Made by a program: the position numbers and the translations under genes. The notes below the pieces were generated by a model. The model was not told the origin of the DNA. It ran no database searches and was given only the letters and a program-made list of their open reading frames with translations. From Trochalopteron elliotii (taxonomy: Eukaryota > Chordata > Aves > Passeriformes > Leiothrichidae): a DNA stretch of 64,000 nt. Shown one piece after another: positions 38,111-48,160 of the stretch; position 1 is the stretch's first letter, and the number at the start of each line of letters is the position of its first letter. The DNA lies in assembly GCA_024734555.1 (NCBI GenBank), contig JANPWX010000060.1, positions 2,758,613 to 2,822,612 on the forward strand, in the 5' to 3' direction.

Positions 38111-39924
38111 TCTGTTCACTTTCTTTTTAACCCTCTGTGGGGCTGGTTCTTTGGGACGATGTTGAATTTCCTGGAGCTTTTAGAGATAGTCTAAAATTTA
38201 AGATGAGGCTTCATAACAGTGAAAGGAGTAGATCTGAAAGTAGGGGTTAGGGGATCTCTTGGGAACACCAAAAAACACTTAGATACCTCTTTAAGGTTGT
38301 AAGAAGTTACTGGCTGTACTTGGCAATTAGAGAAGAATGAATGTTAAGGCCCCATTCTCGCATTCTGGCTGTATGGATTGGCAACTTTAACTGATCAGAG
38401 ACTCTTCTGTTTACCTGACTCTGGTCTTCTTTTTCTCTCTCCTGAAAAATTAGATTCTATGTAGAAAACAGTACTTTGATAAAATGGCCCTTCTTCACAA
38501 AATGGGGACTGGACAAGGAAAAGGGGAGTGGGAACTTGGTGAGAATCCAAGTGTACCAGTTTTTGTCCTTTCTGAAGTGCAAAAATATAGCTATAAAATG
38601 CTTTTTATTTCAAATGTGAGTTTTACAAAAAAGTGAAGAGAATTGATACATCAAAGAAATCATAATTTCCCTCCTGTAGAATTGGATCAAGTGAAAACAT
38701 TTAGAAATACAGCTTTTTGTCCTGACTCAGAACAGCAGCGACAACAAAGAAGAAGAAATCTTGGACTGTTTTGCAGGACATAAAATCTATTTCCTAACCA
38801 GCTCTAGTTCTTGTGTTCCATTGTACCTCTGAGCAGCTCTTACACTGCACCTCAAGCATAAATGCATTTCAGTGCTGGATAAATCTTTTTATATTTTAAT
38901 GAACAGTAAATAGATCATTGTGGTCTGAATAATTTTTATATTTAAAAACACCAAATGGGAAAGAACATCCTGCAGTCTCCATGACACAATGTATGTGTCT
39001 GCACACATGAATGAACACAATAGTTTAAAATGGATAGTAGTAGTCTGACAGATTTAAAGGTGCAGAACATAGGAAAGATGTCATAATTCTCTAATTTAAA
39101 AGTGTTGTTCAGGCAGTGATTCCTTCAGAAAAGAGAATTGCTTACTGCTTTATGCAAAGAGATTTGAAGAATTGTACTATCTGGACTGAGAGAATAAAAA
39201 TTCCTTTTATGTCTTTTCAAATCACGCTGTTCTTAAGATTTCTTTTTGGGTTATTAGAACTGTATAAGTACAGGTTGATTTTAACTCCTTTCAGCACCCA
39301 GTGATATATACATATTTTAGATATTGCAGTAATCCTTGTCTTTGTGATTGACATTATTCTTTCCTGATTTCCCATTTTCCACTAAGAGGGGAAGCCAAAA
39401 AGTATTTCAGCAGTTAGCAGATGAAACGTGTACCCTTATCAATCTGGTTATCATTCCAGGAGCACACAGCACAAACATCCAAAAATTTTTGACGCATCTT
39501 GGCTGCATCTCTTCTTTCCTGGCTGAAATATTCTGTGCAGTTTAATCCCAGCTCTTGTCCCAGCCTCCCTCCCTCTGCTCCCTGGGACACCGTGCCCCTC
39601 CTGATACCTGAAGCCACCTTCTGCAGGTACATTTTATGGCTATGCCAATGTAGAGGTGTGGGGAAGGGAGGAAGAAGAGGTGTTACATGTAACTGAGGTA
39701 GGTGCTGGAAGAGCCTAGGCAGGGGCTGCTGCATACTGGGATGTGCTGCTGAGGGACTTGGGGGATGTGGGGGTCTGCAGAGAGTGGCTGAGCTGGGTAC
39801 AGGGTGTAGGACAGCATTACCTACCACTGGGGAACTTGTGATATTTGGTCTGCCCAGGGTGCAGGTGACACATTGGGAGAGGCCATCAGAAAGGCCAGGA
39901 ATAGCCCCCCAGTTAAACAAGGGA
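38111..39924. other. Intergenic, no gene seen
   Basis: Mostly A+T-rich to 39400, then G+C-richer. The longest open frame of the window (245 codons, minus, 39414-40151) starts inside the region to the right and runs leftward through the MIR. It is proline/histidine-rich in the middle and not recognisable. Confidence 0.5.
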
Positions 39925-40078
39925 TTTGGGAAGCTGAGGTTCAGCTCCCAGCCTAGGTGACCTTGAGCAGGTCGCTTTATCTCACTGTGCCTCGGTTTGC
40001 TGTCTGTGAAATACACAAAGTAGAGCAAATGTGCTTTCCACTGCCCGAGGGGCTTTGTGAGGATGAAAGCTTTGGGGT
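39925..40078 (+). mobile_element. MIR SINE fragment (ancient)
   Basis: The line GTGACCTTGAGCAGGTCGCT, then CACTGTGCCTCGGTTTGC, CTGTCTGTGAAA and finally TTTGTGAGGATGAAA follow the MIR core and 3' region in order, with the spacing expected from the family consensus. Plus orientation. MIRs are amniote-wide and long extinct in birds, so a copy this recognisable is unusual. It directly precedes a candidate conserved element at 40205. The ends are approximate and the tRNA-like head is missing. Confidence 0.8.
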
Positions 40079-40204
40079 GCAGGGATGTGAGGGGCAGGAT
40101 AGCTCGGGGAGCAGAGGAAGAGGGGCTGCCTTTGGCAGGGGGCTCTGGCACTGCCGGGGCTGTGTGCGGCGCTCAGCCAGACGTGGGGCTGTCTGACCTG
40201 TCTT

Positions 40205-40920
40205 TATTGAGCCTGCAGCTCATTGTGGTGAAGCTTTCTCCTCTGCCTACCATAAAAAAAAGATGTAAATTGGAAGGGTACAGCACTTCTCATAAAAACT
40301 CTGTGCATTTATATTTAAACACTGAAGTCACACCACTCCCTATTGAAAAGCCCTCGGCTCCATTGTTGCACATGACTAGCGCAGAAAGAGGCCATTATAC
40401 TCAGCAAAAATGTATTTTCCTTGCTCACTTTCCTGGAAACAAAACCTCCTGAGCTCTGGTGGCACAAGCCTCACCAAATGGTATTGATAAAGAGGGAGAA
40501 ATTGCACATGGCACCGAATCACCGGCTCCGTCTGAGAGGGAAGGAAAAAAGCTCCAAAATATGGCAGCAGATGCCAGTGAGATTGCCTTTGTGGCAAAGC
40601 AGAACAGTTTACCAATAAAGCTCTCTCTGGCTGTTATAGTTGTGTTCAATAGCAATGACAGCTGTCAAGGAGCTCAGGGACCTGCTGGGATGCCTTCAAC
40701 ATTTTAATCACTCCAGCAAAGACGCGGAAAAACTGTTTGTGTTTGGAGCGTTGTTATTGTCATAGGATGTTTAAAAAGAATTGGTAATTATTATTTACCT
40801 GCAAATGAGAAGGAGCTTTTAATTGTTGCAATACAGCTCTTGTTTCTGTAAACAGAAAGGACAGGTCCTCTCTCATTTTAATTCTGAGCAGTTAATTGGT
40901 GAAATACATAGCCCCTTTTA
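40205..40920. promoter_or_regulatory. Candidate conserved non-coding element (long)
   Basis: About 700 bases free of repeats and with many retained motif cores: GCTCCATTGTTGCACATGAC, CACCGAATCACCGGCTCC, CAAAGACGCGGAAAAAC, TAATTG at 40820-40825 and again at 40893-40898. Overlapping frames of 65-131 codons on both strands do not look like exons. The length and uninterrupted texture resemble enhancers of developmental genes. Confidence 0.42.
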
Positions 40921-41916
40921 CTATCACACTCTCAATCTTCAGATGATGAACTATTTTTCCCTGTGAAGCTCAACTGACAGATTTTAATATTCCATTAACT
41001 TTACAGTTTTACTATAACATCGCATCTTGAGACACTGGGGCACTTTGATTCAAACTGCAGGAAATTAATTTTCTTTCTTTTTATTATACCACCAGTAACT
41101 ACCTTAAAAAAAGAAACTTTAAAACTCCTGGTGACATGAGTATAATATGTAAAAATGACAGGAAGAATTATGAATTTTATTTCCATAAGAGAAGGAAAAG
41201 GGGAGGGGGGTTTGTAATTATAGTGCTGAACCATTGTATTCAATCTGAAATTAGGATACTTTTCTAAGACACGAAATTCACATAGTCAAGAAATTATCAT
41301 GATGGAAATCTTTGCAACTGAAAGGTGTTAACAGTTGTTAACCCCTTTCCTTGCAGCCAAAATGTTTTGACTGAATATTTCCGCAAAAGAGAAAAAAAAA
41401 TCACAAAATTTGGTGTTGGAGGGACTGAACTTTTTGGTCTTGTCTAAAATGACCACAACTCTTCCTGGGAAGGAAAAAAATATACCTGTTTGACTTGAAT
41501 TTTAATTCCCATCTGAATGAGAGTTCAGTTTCTTGGTAATATTCTATTATGACAAAAGTCTGGAAATTTGTTGAAACACTTGGTAGTTATGGCTGTGTCT
41601 TAGCTTTTGTTTTATAGGCAAATATAGAATATATAGATGAATAAAAAATATTGCTTCAGCTATATTAAGCAGGAATATATATTTTAATATGAGTATTCAC
41701 ATATTCCTTGAACACAGGCAAAAATAAGTTAAAAGTTCAAATACTTTTAACTGGAATAGCGCATTGTTCTCCACATATCAAAAAAAAAGTAACAACAAAA
41801 ATAAAAATTAAAAAGTGTTTTATGCAATTTCCCATACAGAAATGCTATGAAGTCAAGAGGCTTCCTGGCAGTTTCCCACCCTGCTGCTCACTCTTATCTG
41901 TGCTGCCACACTCCGA
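40921..41916. other. A+T-rich intergenic stretch
   Basis: No frame is recognisable (longest 115 codons, running out into the G+C-rich repeat to the right). A-rich low-complexity sequence with repeated AAAAT/AAAAA words lies at 41780-41819. Confidence 0.5.
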
Positions 41917-41986
41917 TCTCTGTCCCTCCCAAGCCACCCTGTCCCCGTGTGGGGCATTCCAGCAGCAGGGCCTGGCTGCCCAGGCT
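41917..41986 (+). repeat. G+C-rich direct repeat, copy 1
   Basis: CTCTGTCCCTCCC..AGCC.CCCTG, then GGCATTCCAGC and GGGCCTGGCTGCC.. appear here and again in the same order at 42229-42358. This copy is the shorter one: it lacks the hexamer array and an inner insertion. It directly abuts the left end of the block at 41987. Confidence 0.65.
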
Positions 41987-42091
41987 GGTTGGACTGGTTC
42001 CCTAAATCCAAACATCTTGTGCCGTTTTAATCACTGGATTGTTCAAAATAAATAAGACAAATCAAGAGTTCTCCACTAAGACCCCTGCCCC
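41987..42091 (+). repeat. Crossed inverted repeat, half A
   Basis: Matches the reverse complement of 43311-43416 with five mismatches and one single-base gap by eye (about 94 percent). It continues without a gap into half B. Its left end is sharp at the shared word GGTTGGACTGG. Confidence 0.85.
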
Positions 42092-42093
42092 AC

Positions 42094-42183
42094 AGTTACT
42101 ATCTCAGCAGGGAATATTAGCGTCCCATTGCTTACTTTGCACAGGTTCCTCTCCACATGACTAATCCTTCATCTGTGGATATA
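42094..42183 (+). repeat. Crossed inverted repeat, half B
   Basis: Matches the reverse complement of 44244-44333 with about seven mismatches over 90 bases (about 92 percent). The stretch CATTGCTTACTTTGCACAGG and the following 33 bases are identical in both copies. Neither flank extends the match. Confidence 0.85.
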
Positions 42184-42228
42184 CCATGTGAAGAGGAACC
42201 CCATGACTCTGGTCATGTCTGTTGGATA

Positions 42229-42258
42229 TCTGTCCCTCCCCAGCCGCCCTGCAGCCAC

Positions 42259-42297
<39 letters not shown>

Positions 42298-42358
42298 TAG
42301 GCATTCCAGCCTCATGGCCCTGCCGGCCCTGTGGCCGGGGCCTGGCTGCCATGGCTGG
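42229..42358 (+). repeat. G+C-rich direct repeat, copy 2
   Basis: Longer relative of 41917-41986, in the same orientation, about 310 bases downstream. It has gained a hexamer array and about 20 bases in the middle. The pair flanks the crossed-repeat block. Confidence 0.6.
42261..42295. repeat. (CCTGTC)n hexamer array
   Basis: Five exact CCTGTC units and a truncated sixth. Read on the minus strand the units are GGGACA, which gives five G-triplets with three-base loops and meets the usual G-quadruplex pattern. Both strands stay open through it (Pro-Val and Gly-Thr repeats in overlapping frames), which explains the spurious short frames here. Confidence 0.95.
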
Positions 42359-42657
42359 AGGGGGAGCTGCTCCCTCAGCCCCACACACAGTGCAGCGTGT
42401 CCTGGCCTGCTGACCTAGCTGCAGATTGTCTTCCCCAAGCCCTCCCTCCAGCCCTCCGGGGTTGTTGGAGCTGCCAAAGGCAGATTAAAGAAGGTTTTAG
42501 GGTCAGTGTCCAGCACCCCAGGCTAAAGGAGGGACTCTGCCCTGCTCAGATTTGGGGGTCAGGAATGCCTCTGTGCAGCCACAGCCCCAAAGTGGGCACG
42601 GCCTGTGGTGCCTCTGGTAACCAGCAAAGCCCAGAAAAGCAGCAGGGTCTGCAGACA
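42359..42657. other. G+C-rich spacer, no gene
   Basis: Lies between the hexamer-bearing repeat and the solo LTR. A 118-codon plus-strand frame (42331-42687) runs from it into the LTR, so it is not a gene. The sequence CCCTCCCTCCAGCCCTCC is pyrimidine-rich. Confidence 0.5.
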
Positions 42658-42662
42658 GTGGA

Positions 42663-43110
42663 AGGAACTTGTGTGGTGATGCCTTAAGTTTTAGCTTTCT
42701 TGGTTTTTAGATTCTGTGCTGCTTAGGTGTGTAGTTCTGAGCCTCATATTAAGTGCTAGTAAGCTCTCTTCACAGAGTAGGTAGAAAAACCAAATTCTTT
42801 TCCTACTGAAGACCAAGGACAACTTTCAAGCCCAACAGCATAAACAACAGTGGACTGAAGGGAGCAACAAGAACGATGAGACCTCACAACCTGAAGCTGT
42901 AATTGGACAATTAAACCCCCACCTGGACCAAAACTTACAAAAATGTAAGACCTCATGACCATTTTGTGACCATTCTTAGTCTATCTTGGGTGTAGCCCTG
43001 GTCAGGCTCCTGTCCTGCCCAAGGTGGATCCGAGAGGCCTTTTGATAAATACCTACTTTATTCTCTAGCTCTGTCCAGTCTTTTTTCAGGTCAGTCTTCC
43101 CAAGGCATCA
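42663..43110 (+). mobile_element. Solo LTR, probable songbird ERVL-type
   Basis: The left part carries TGTGGTGATGCC (TG at 42672). The right part carries an ATAAATACCTACTTTATTC poly(A)-signal region at about 43045, followed by GTCCAGTC...TTCAGGTCAGTC and ends near AAGGCATCA. The layout and wording match LTRs I associate with passerine ERVL, recalled and not searched. GTGGA stands at 42658-42662 and again at 43111-43115 and could be a 5-bp target duplication, but then the LTR would not begin with TG, so the left edge is uncertain. No second LTR, primer site or viral reading frame is present. Confidence 0.7.
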
Positions 43111-43115
43111 GTGGA

Positions 43116-43310
43116 GCTGGGGAATGTTTTGGCCCAGCTGCTCAGGAGAGGAAATGTGGGACAGAGGCTGGATGAGAACAGGAACCGCACAGGATGAGGT
43201 GTCAGTACCAAAGGCAAAGGTAGAGGTGTTAGGACAGCATTTCACTGGAGTGATGCAGAGCTTCCTGAGGAAAGGTTAGCACATACCTGTTGGGAATGGC
43301 ATCCTGCTTT
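43116..43310. other. Unique spacer between LTR and repeat half A'
   Basis: About 195 bases with no match to the other parts of the composite in either orientation as far as I can read. No frame or motif of note. Confidence 0.5.
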
Positions 43311-43416
43311 GGGGCAGGGGTCTCAGTGGAGAACCCTTGATTTGTCTTATTTATTTTTAACAATTCAGTGATTAAAATGGCACAAGATGTTTGGATTTAG
43401 GGAAACCAGTCCAACC
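43311..43416 (-). repeat. Crossed inverted repeat, half A'
   Basis: Reverse complement of 41987-42091. The match stops at GGGGCAGGGG on the left and at CCAACC on the right. It is separated from half B' by 827 bases that have no counterpart at the first copy. Confidence 0.85.
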
Positions 43417-44243
43417 AAGCACTGGATGAGAAAACGAAAGTTTCTGGCATACAGTAGTGTAACCCATATTATTGTGACCATGGAAGAACACATATGGGAG
43501 GATTTAAAATGTCTTGGTTCTGTTTGCTTTTTAATTTCAGCTCAAACGAGGATTTCCAGGCTCCCATGCCATAGAATTATTTTAAAATGTGATTACACAC
43601 ATGAAGGTTTCTTTCCATTTACCTTAAATTTACACAGAAAGGACTTTCCCATGGAGTATTGTGTTGGGTTGCACAAGGCTGGGATGTCTGCACATCATCA
43701 AAGACAGCAAGTGACATAATTGCTGCACAATTTGTGGTTCAGGTTGAGAAGGCACTTCAATTGCAAGGGGAGGAATCCTGCCAGCAGAGAGGTTTTGGTT
43801 GCAAAGTATTCACTGGTTCTGCTTTAAAATGAGAGTAACTTGGGGAAATGCTCATCCACAATAAGGAAGTGATATTTCTGCTGGTTTTGGAAGGTAGGAG
43901 AAAATATGAGCATAGCTTCTGCGGAGATTCCAAAGAGACCCTTGCTCTGTCTGGCTGGAATTAGGGCAAATAGAGACTAAATAATTTGAAGGTCATGTCT
44001 TCTCTTTTTAAAAATAGTAATATCCTAATAACATTGTGTCCTCTTAGTTCTAGCCTAATGAAAAGTTTGTTTACCATCTAAATTGTTTCATGAATTCTTC
44101 TTTACACATAGTTTAAAAAACTGAAGGACATATTTTGCTCATACTTTCTGTGACACCTAATCTGTTGGATTAGTGATGACCTGGGAATTACAGCTTCTGT
44201 CTGCTATTTTCACACAGCTTTTAGCAACCAATCCCTGCACCTT
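43417..44243. other. Unique spacer between halves A' and B'
   Basis: About 830 bases with no frame above 110 codons and no transposon ends. It has no copy beside 41987-42183, where halves A and B adjoin directly. Confidence 0.5.
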
Positions 44244-44333
44244 TATATCCATGGGTGAAGGATTAGTCATGTGGAGAGGAACCTGTGCAAAGTAAGCAAT
44301 GTGACACTAATAGTCCCTGCTGAGATAATAACT
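44244..44333 (-). repeat. Crossed inverted repeat, half B'
   Basis: Reverse complement of 42094-42183. It lies to the right of A', whereas a plain inverted copy of A-B would put it to the left. The order is therefore permuted. Confidence 0.85.
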
Positions 44334-47300
44334 CCACTTTCTCAACAGGATGAGTGGAGAGGTAATTGAGATCTCAGAGAAATTAGTTACACACACATTG
44401 CAGGCAGTGACTCTGGCACTGGTAGCTCTGTGTTACCATAACATGGTAGCTTTAGCATAAATTCCATGTTCACAGGAAGACAAACAGGGATTTACGAGCT
44501 CCTCAGTGCTACAACAGAGTATGAACATATTGGCTGCTTGAGAATTCCACTGAGATCTGGCAGATAAACTTAGGCATTTAGAAACAACTTGCCCAATGAG
44601 CTCTTCTACCCCTAATCTACATGCTTCCCATAATTTGAGAAATTCTAGCATGAAAGTGTGGATTAATCTATATAAATTCTCAGAAAAAAAATGCTATTCA
44701 CCCTTAATCAGCTCGGTAGCCCTCTCTGATGACTCTGTATTTATTACTGGTATGAAATGTTGTCTGTGAGGCCATAAATGAGGGCAGAGGATTCTTCCAC
44801 GGCTGTGTCACAACACAGATCTGCTGTCAGCTCTCTGCTGTTACAGCCAAGATAGCAGAGTGGACAGGAATGATAAATGCAACTGTTTCACAGTAAAGAA
44901 GCAGGTTTAAGTTTTGGCTGAATTTGGGGTTTGAGACAGTTGTTTTAAGTAGCTCTGACCTATCCATGCGTTTTCTTTCATAATTGGAGATCCAGCTACT
45001 CTTTCAGCTTAATCCCCATGAAATGCTGCAGTAAATTCAGGTCATCTTACTACGGTAATTCTGAGCCCTGGAAATGTTACTCCTCTGTTCTGCTTTGATA
45101 ACTAGTGAAGAACCAGCTTTAGTGAAACAGTATTGCATTTTTACTCTAAACCATAAGTCCACATGCTGTTGACTTTAAGTGCTATAACTGTCACATGTTT
45201 GTGTGCCACTGAGGAGCTCCCTGCTCAGCATCAGAGCCACCACTGTGCAGGATGCTAGCAGGACAGCTATGCTTTCACTATTTTAGTATTAACAACACAA
45301 GCACCTGAAAAGACACAAGTATTTATTGCTTCCTTTGATTTATTTCTAAATGCCTGTTGTGAGGCAATCATGCTGTAAAGGTCCTTTGGAGACCAAAGTT
45401 TCCAGCATTGACACAGCTGCAGAGCCTGGCCAGGGCAGTGGGGGCTGTGTGGGCTGTGGGACAGTGTGTCCCTGCTCCACATGGGGTTCCTGCCATGCTG
45501 TCCCCTGTCACGCTGTCCCCTGTCACTTGCCTGTTGCTATGGAGAGCAGATTTGGTCCTGCACACTCATGGGTCCCATGTGGCTCTTCTCTGCCAGGGTA
45601 ATCTGCTGTCACTGTGGTCATCACAATAACTGAGCTTTTTCTTTTCTTTTTAATATACTCTTCTGTATACCACATCTCTGTTTCAGCTGCCTAGATACAC
45701 TCTTGGTGTCAGCAGCATGATGTGATACTGCTCATTTAAACTGGGAGACAAAACCCTGATGTGCTCTGCTCACAAAATTGCTCGGTACTCCTGTATATTC
45801 TGCAAGGTTACTTAGGATACATGCACAATGAATGTATCTGTGTTTCACCTTTTGTCTTTAAAGTGATGTAGGATGAATATCTTTCAAATAGAAAGACAGG
45901 CAACTGGAAAAAAAAGGGGAAAAAACAAGTAACAAGATCAAAGACATAAATAGAACAAAATATGCACAAGAGATCTCATCTGAGATCAAAGATGTGAATG
46001 TAATTACCATGAATAAGACGTGCAGAGCTCACCAGAACAGAATGGTTTGTGTGCCTGGAGAATTCTGCAGAAATAAACCATTCTCTGGGAAATCAAGTGC
46101 TCCACAGAGTGACGAAAGGACATTTACTCTGCACTGGAGGGGGAATAGCAGAAAACCCACCATTACAGCAGGGTTGCTCACTGCTGCCTGACCTTGTGCA
46201 GGGCTGCAGCCATCCAAGCAGCTCAAAAGAAATCTCTGAACGTTTTACGTTAAAAGATTCTGATCTCAGGCAAAAAACACCCCCAAACCCCAGCTCTTTA
46301 ACTATGGGAGGTGTGTTGGTCTTAGGCAGACATTTTCAAGGGCAAATGTAGTGATTGTGTTACAAATGCAGTTGGAAGAAAAACAATTGCTTCTGTTAAG
46401 CTTCATACATAGAGGAATTGTGCAGACCATAAATAATTTCTCTTCACTAACCCTGTTTGGTCAGGGATTGTCATTGTATTTTTGATTTTTATGGCTGTTA
46501 TGTACACGTGTCCACAGGCGCTAACAGAAAATCCCTAGAAATGCAATAAATAAATAAGAGACGTTTAGAAGAGAGTGTAAGAAAAGTTACAGTGACTGAG
46601 CTGAAATTGCAAACTGCTGATTCTTCTTTATAAGCTATATGCTGGTCATAGATTCAAGAATGTTGTTTGATTTTTAGTGGAGTTACAAATAAATGCCACT
46701 AAAAATAGAAAAGAAAAACCAAATCTTTCTTCTTCTTTTTCTGATAACACAGATCCGGACACTGATCACTCCTTCCTATGTTTCCAGATAAGATGTGCCT
46801 TTGCTCTGAATATCTCAAACCTGATGAGAGCATGGAAACTCTGAAAGTTTCAGGAGTGAATTTTGGTTTACTACCTCTCTCTTTCTGTTGGTATGAAACA
46901 GAAATTCAGACATAGGTCTATGTATCAGGCTTATTTTCACTGAGGAAAGAGGTCAAAAGGAAATCCTGTATTTTAAGCCTACTGTCAAGGCTTATTTTCA
47001 CAGAAATATTACTAGAACTGTGTTTAGCATGTAGGTGATTTCAACAGTAGCCTAGTCCATCTTTGTACAGAAATACCTCCTGAAGGGAACCTGGAAAGCA
47101 TGTGCAGTCTCTGGAAATGAGTATTTCCACTCTATTCTTCTGATTGCTTTGTTTTTGGGAAGAGCCCACTGCCATCCATAGATTCTGCTGTCTGTGACTC
47201 TCAGTCAAACAGTGGAAGTACAACCATTGTCTGTGTCAGATCTCATGTGGATCTGTGAACTGTCCAGCCTGTGATGGAGATCCTGCTTCTCCATGGTAAT

Positions 47301-47891
47301 GGATTTCCTGTCTCCATTGCAAAATCCCCATCAGCAGTCGTGGTGTGCTACAGTGCCAGCTAATGCCTTCAAAGGGTCATTTCTGCACAAGGCACATTTC
47401 CTCCTCCCATGACAAAAAGGTGGGCTGATTCTGCTATAGGTACATTTTGAGGTACTGTAGAATTTTTATGGCATAACAATAAATGCAAAACTGCATAGTT
47501 TTCAGCAGGCAAAAAATTAGTTTTCTTAGTAAAAAATGTACAGCTTCTCCGATTTCCTTTGGAAGAATAGACCCAATTCTGCCTTCAGTTGTATCCCCAA
47601 TTCTTTATGAAATAGAGGGATACAGACTAGAGGTGTAGAGATTGAATCAAGAGAACACTCTGTCCTTTTGCAGGTGATGTTACTTCACAAAAAGAGCTCT
47701 TTGCAGTCTGTAAGCCAAAATGATGTATGATGTATTATCTTAAGATCATCAGTTACTGTCAGGTTGGAGATTGAGGAGAGTTTATTTTGTGATGTTCATG
47801 ATTGTTTCTGTTCTCCTGAAAGCCTTTGCTTTGACTTCAGTTCTCTCAGGAATCTTTAAACTTACTCATAATATGAGCTTCTATTTTTAGT
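44334..47891. other. Intergenic, no gene seen
   Basis: A 15-base unit (TGCTGTCCCCTGTCA/CGCTGTCCCCTGTCA) is repeated in tandem at 45496-45525 inside a G+C-richer patch at 45400-45600. Overlapping frames there are up to 83 codons and unrecognisable. The rest is A+T-rich and featureless. Confidence 0.5.
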
Positions 47892-48010
47892 GGTTTTTTT
47901 GTTTGTTTGTTTTTTGTTTTTTGGGGGTTTTTTTTGGTGTTTTTTGTTTGGTTTTTTTTTTTTTTTTTTGGTTTTGGTTTTTTTTTTGTTTTTGTTTTTG
48001 TTTTTGTTTT
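47892..48010. repeat. T/G low-complexity tract
   Basis: About 120 bases of T-runs broken only by G (GTTTGTTTGTTT, then GGTTTT blocks, then GTTTTTG units at 47988-48010). The 69-codon Phe/Cys-rich frame across it is an artefact. Confidence 0.95.
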
Positions 48011-48079
48011 AGTTTGGAGGTGTTTCTAGCATTCACATGCTTTCAAAATAACAAGTATGTCCATGGTTGTGGGAAGCCT

Positions 48080-48160
48080 GTGGTAGGTGACTCTGAGAAA
48101 GAGGTTGGATGAAATGACCCCTGCAAGTCCCTGCCAGTCTCAGTCAGGCTGTGGGTCTCT
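48080..48160 (+). mobile_element. CR1 LINE 3' end fragment (plus strand)
   Basis: GAGGTTGGATGAAATGACC, CCTGCAAGTCCCTGCC and GGCTGTGGGTCTCTG follow the CR1 tail in forward orientation (gaggttgga..tga..tgacc....ggtcccttcc in family terms). It is degraded and the upstream boundary is not clear. The T/G tract lies 70 bases to its left. Confidence 0.6.

Noticed and set aside
39414..40151. Longest open frame of the window, 245 codons on the minus strand
   Set aside because: It runs antisense through a MIR SINE, has no recognisable domain, is low-complexity and proline-rich in the middle, and overlaps open frames on the other strand.
42161..42418. Pro-Val and Gly-Thr repeat proteins on opposite strands
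   Set aside because: They are translations of the CCTGTC hexamer array, open in several frames because the unit has no stop.
41987..44333. Reading the inverted repeats as terminal inverted repeats of a DNA transposon
   Set aside because: The halves pair in crossed rather than nested order, no transposase frame lies between them, and no target duplication frames the outer ends.
47903..48112. Phe/Cys-rich small membrane-like protein
   Set aside because: It is a translation of a T/G low-complexity tract.
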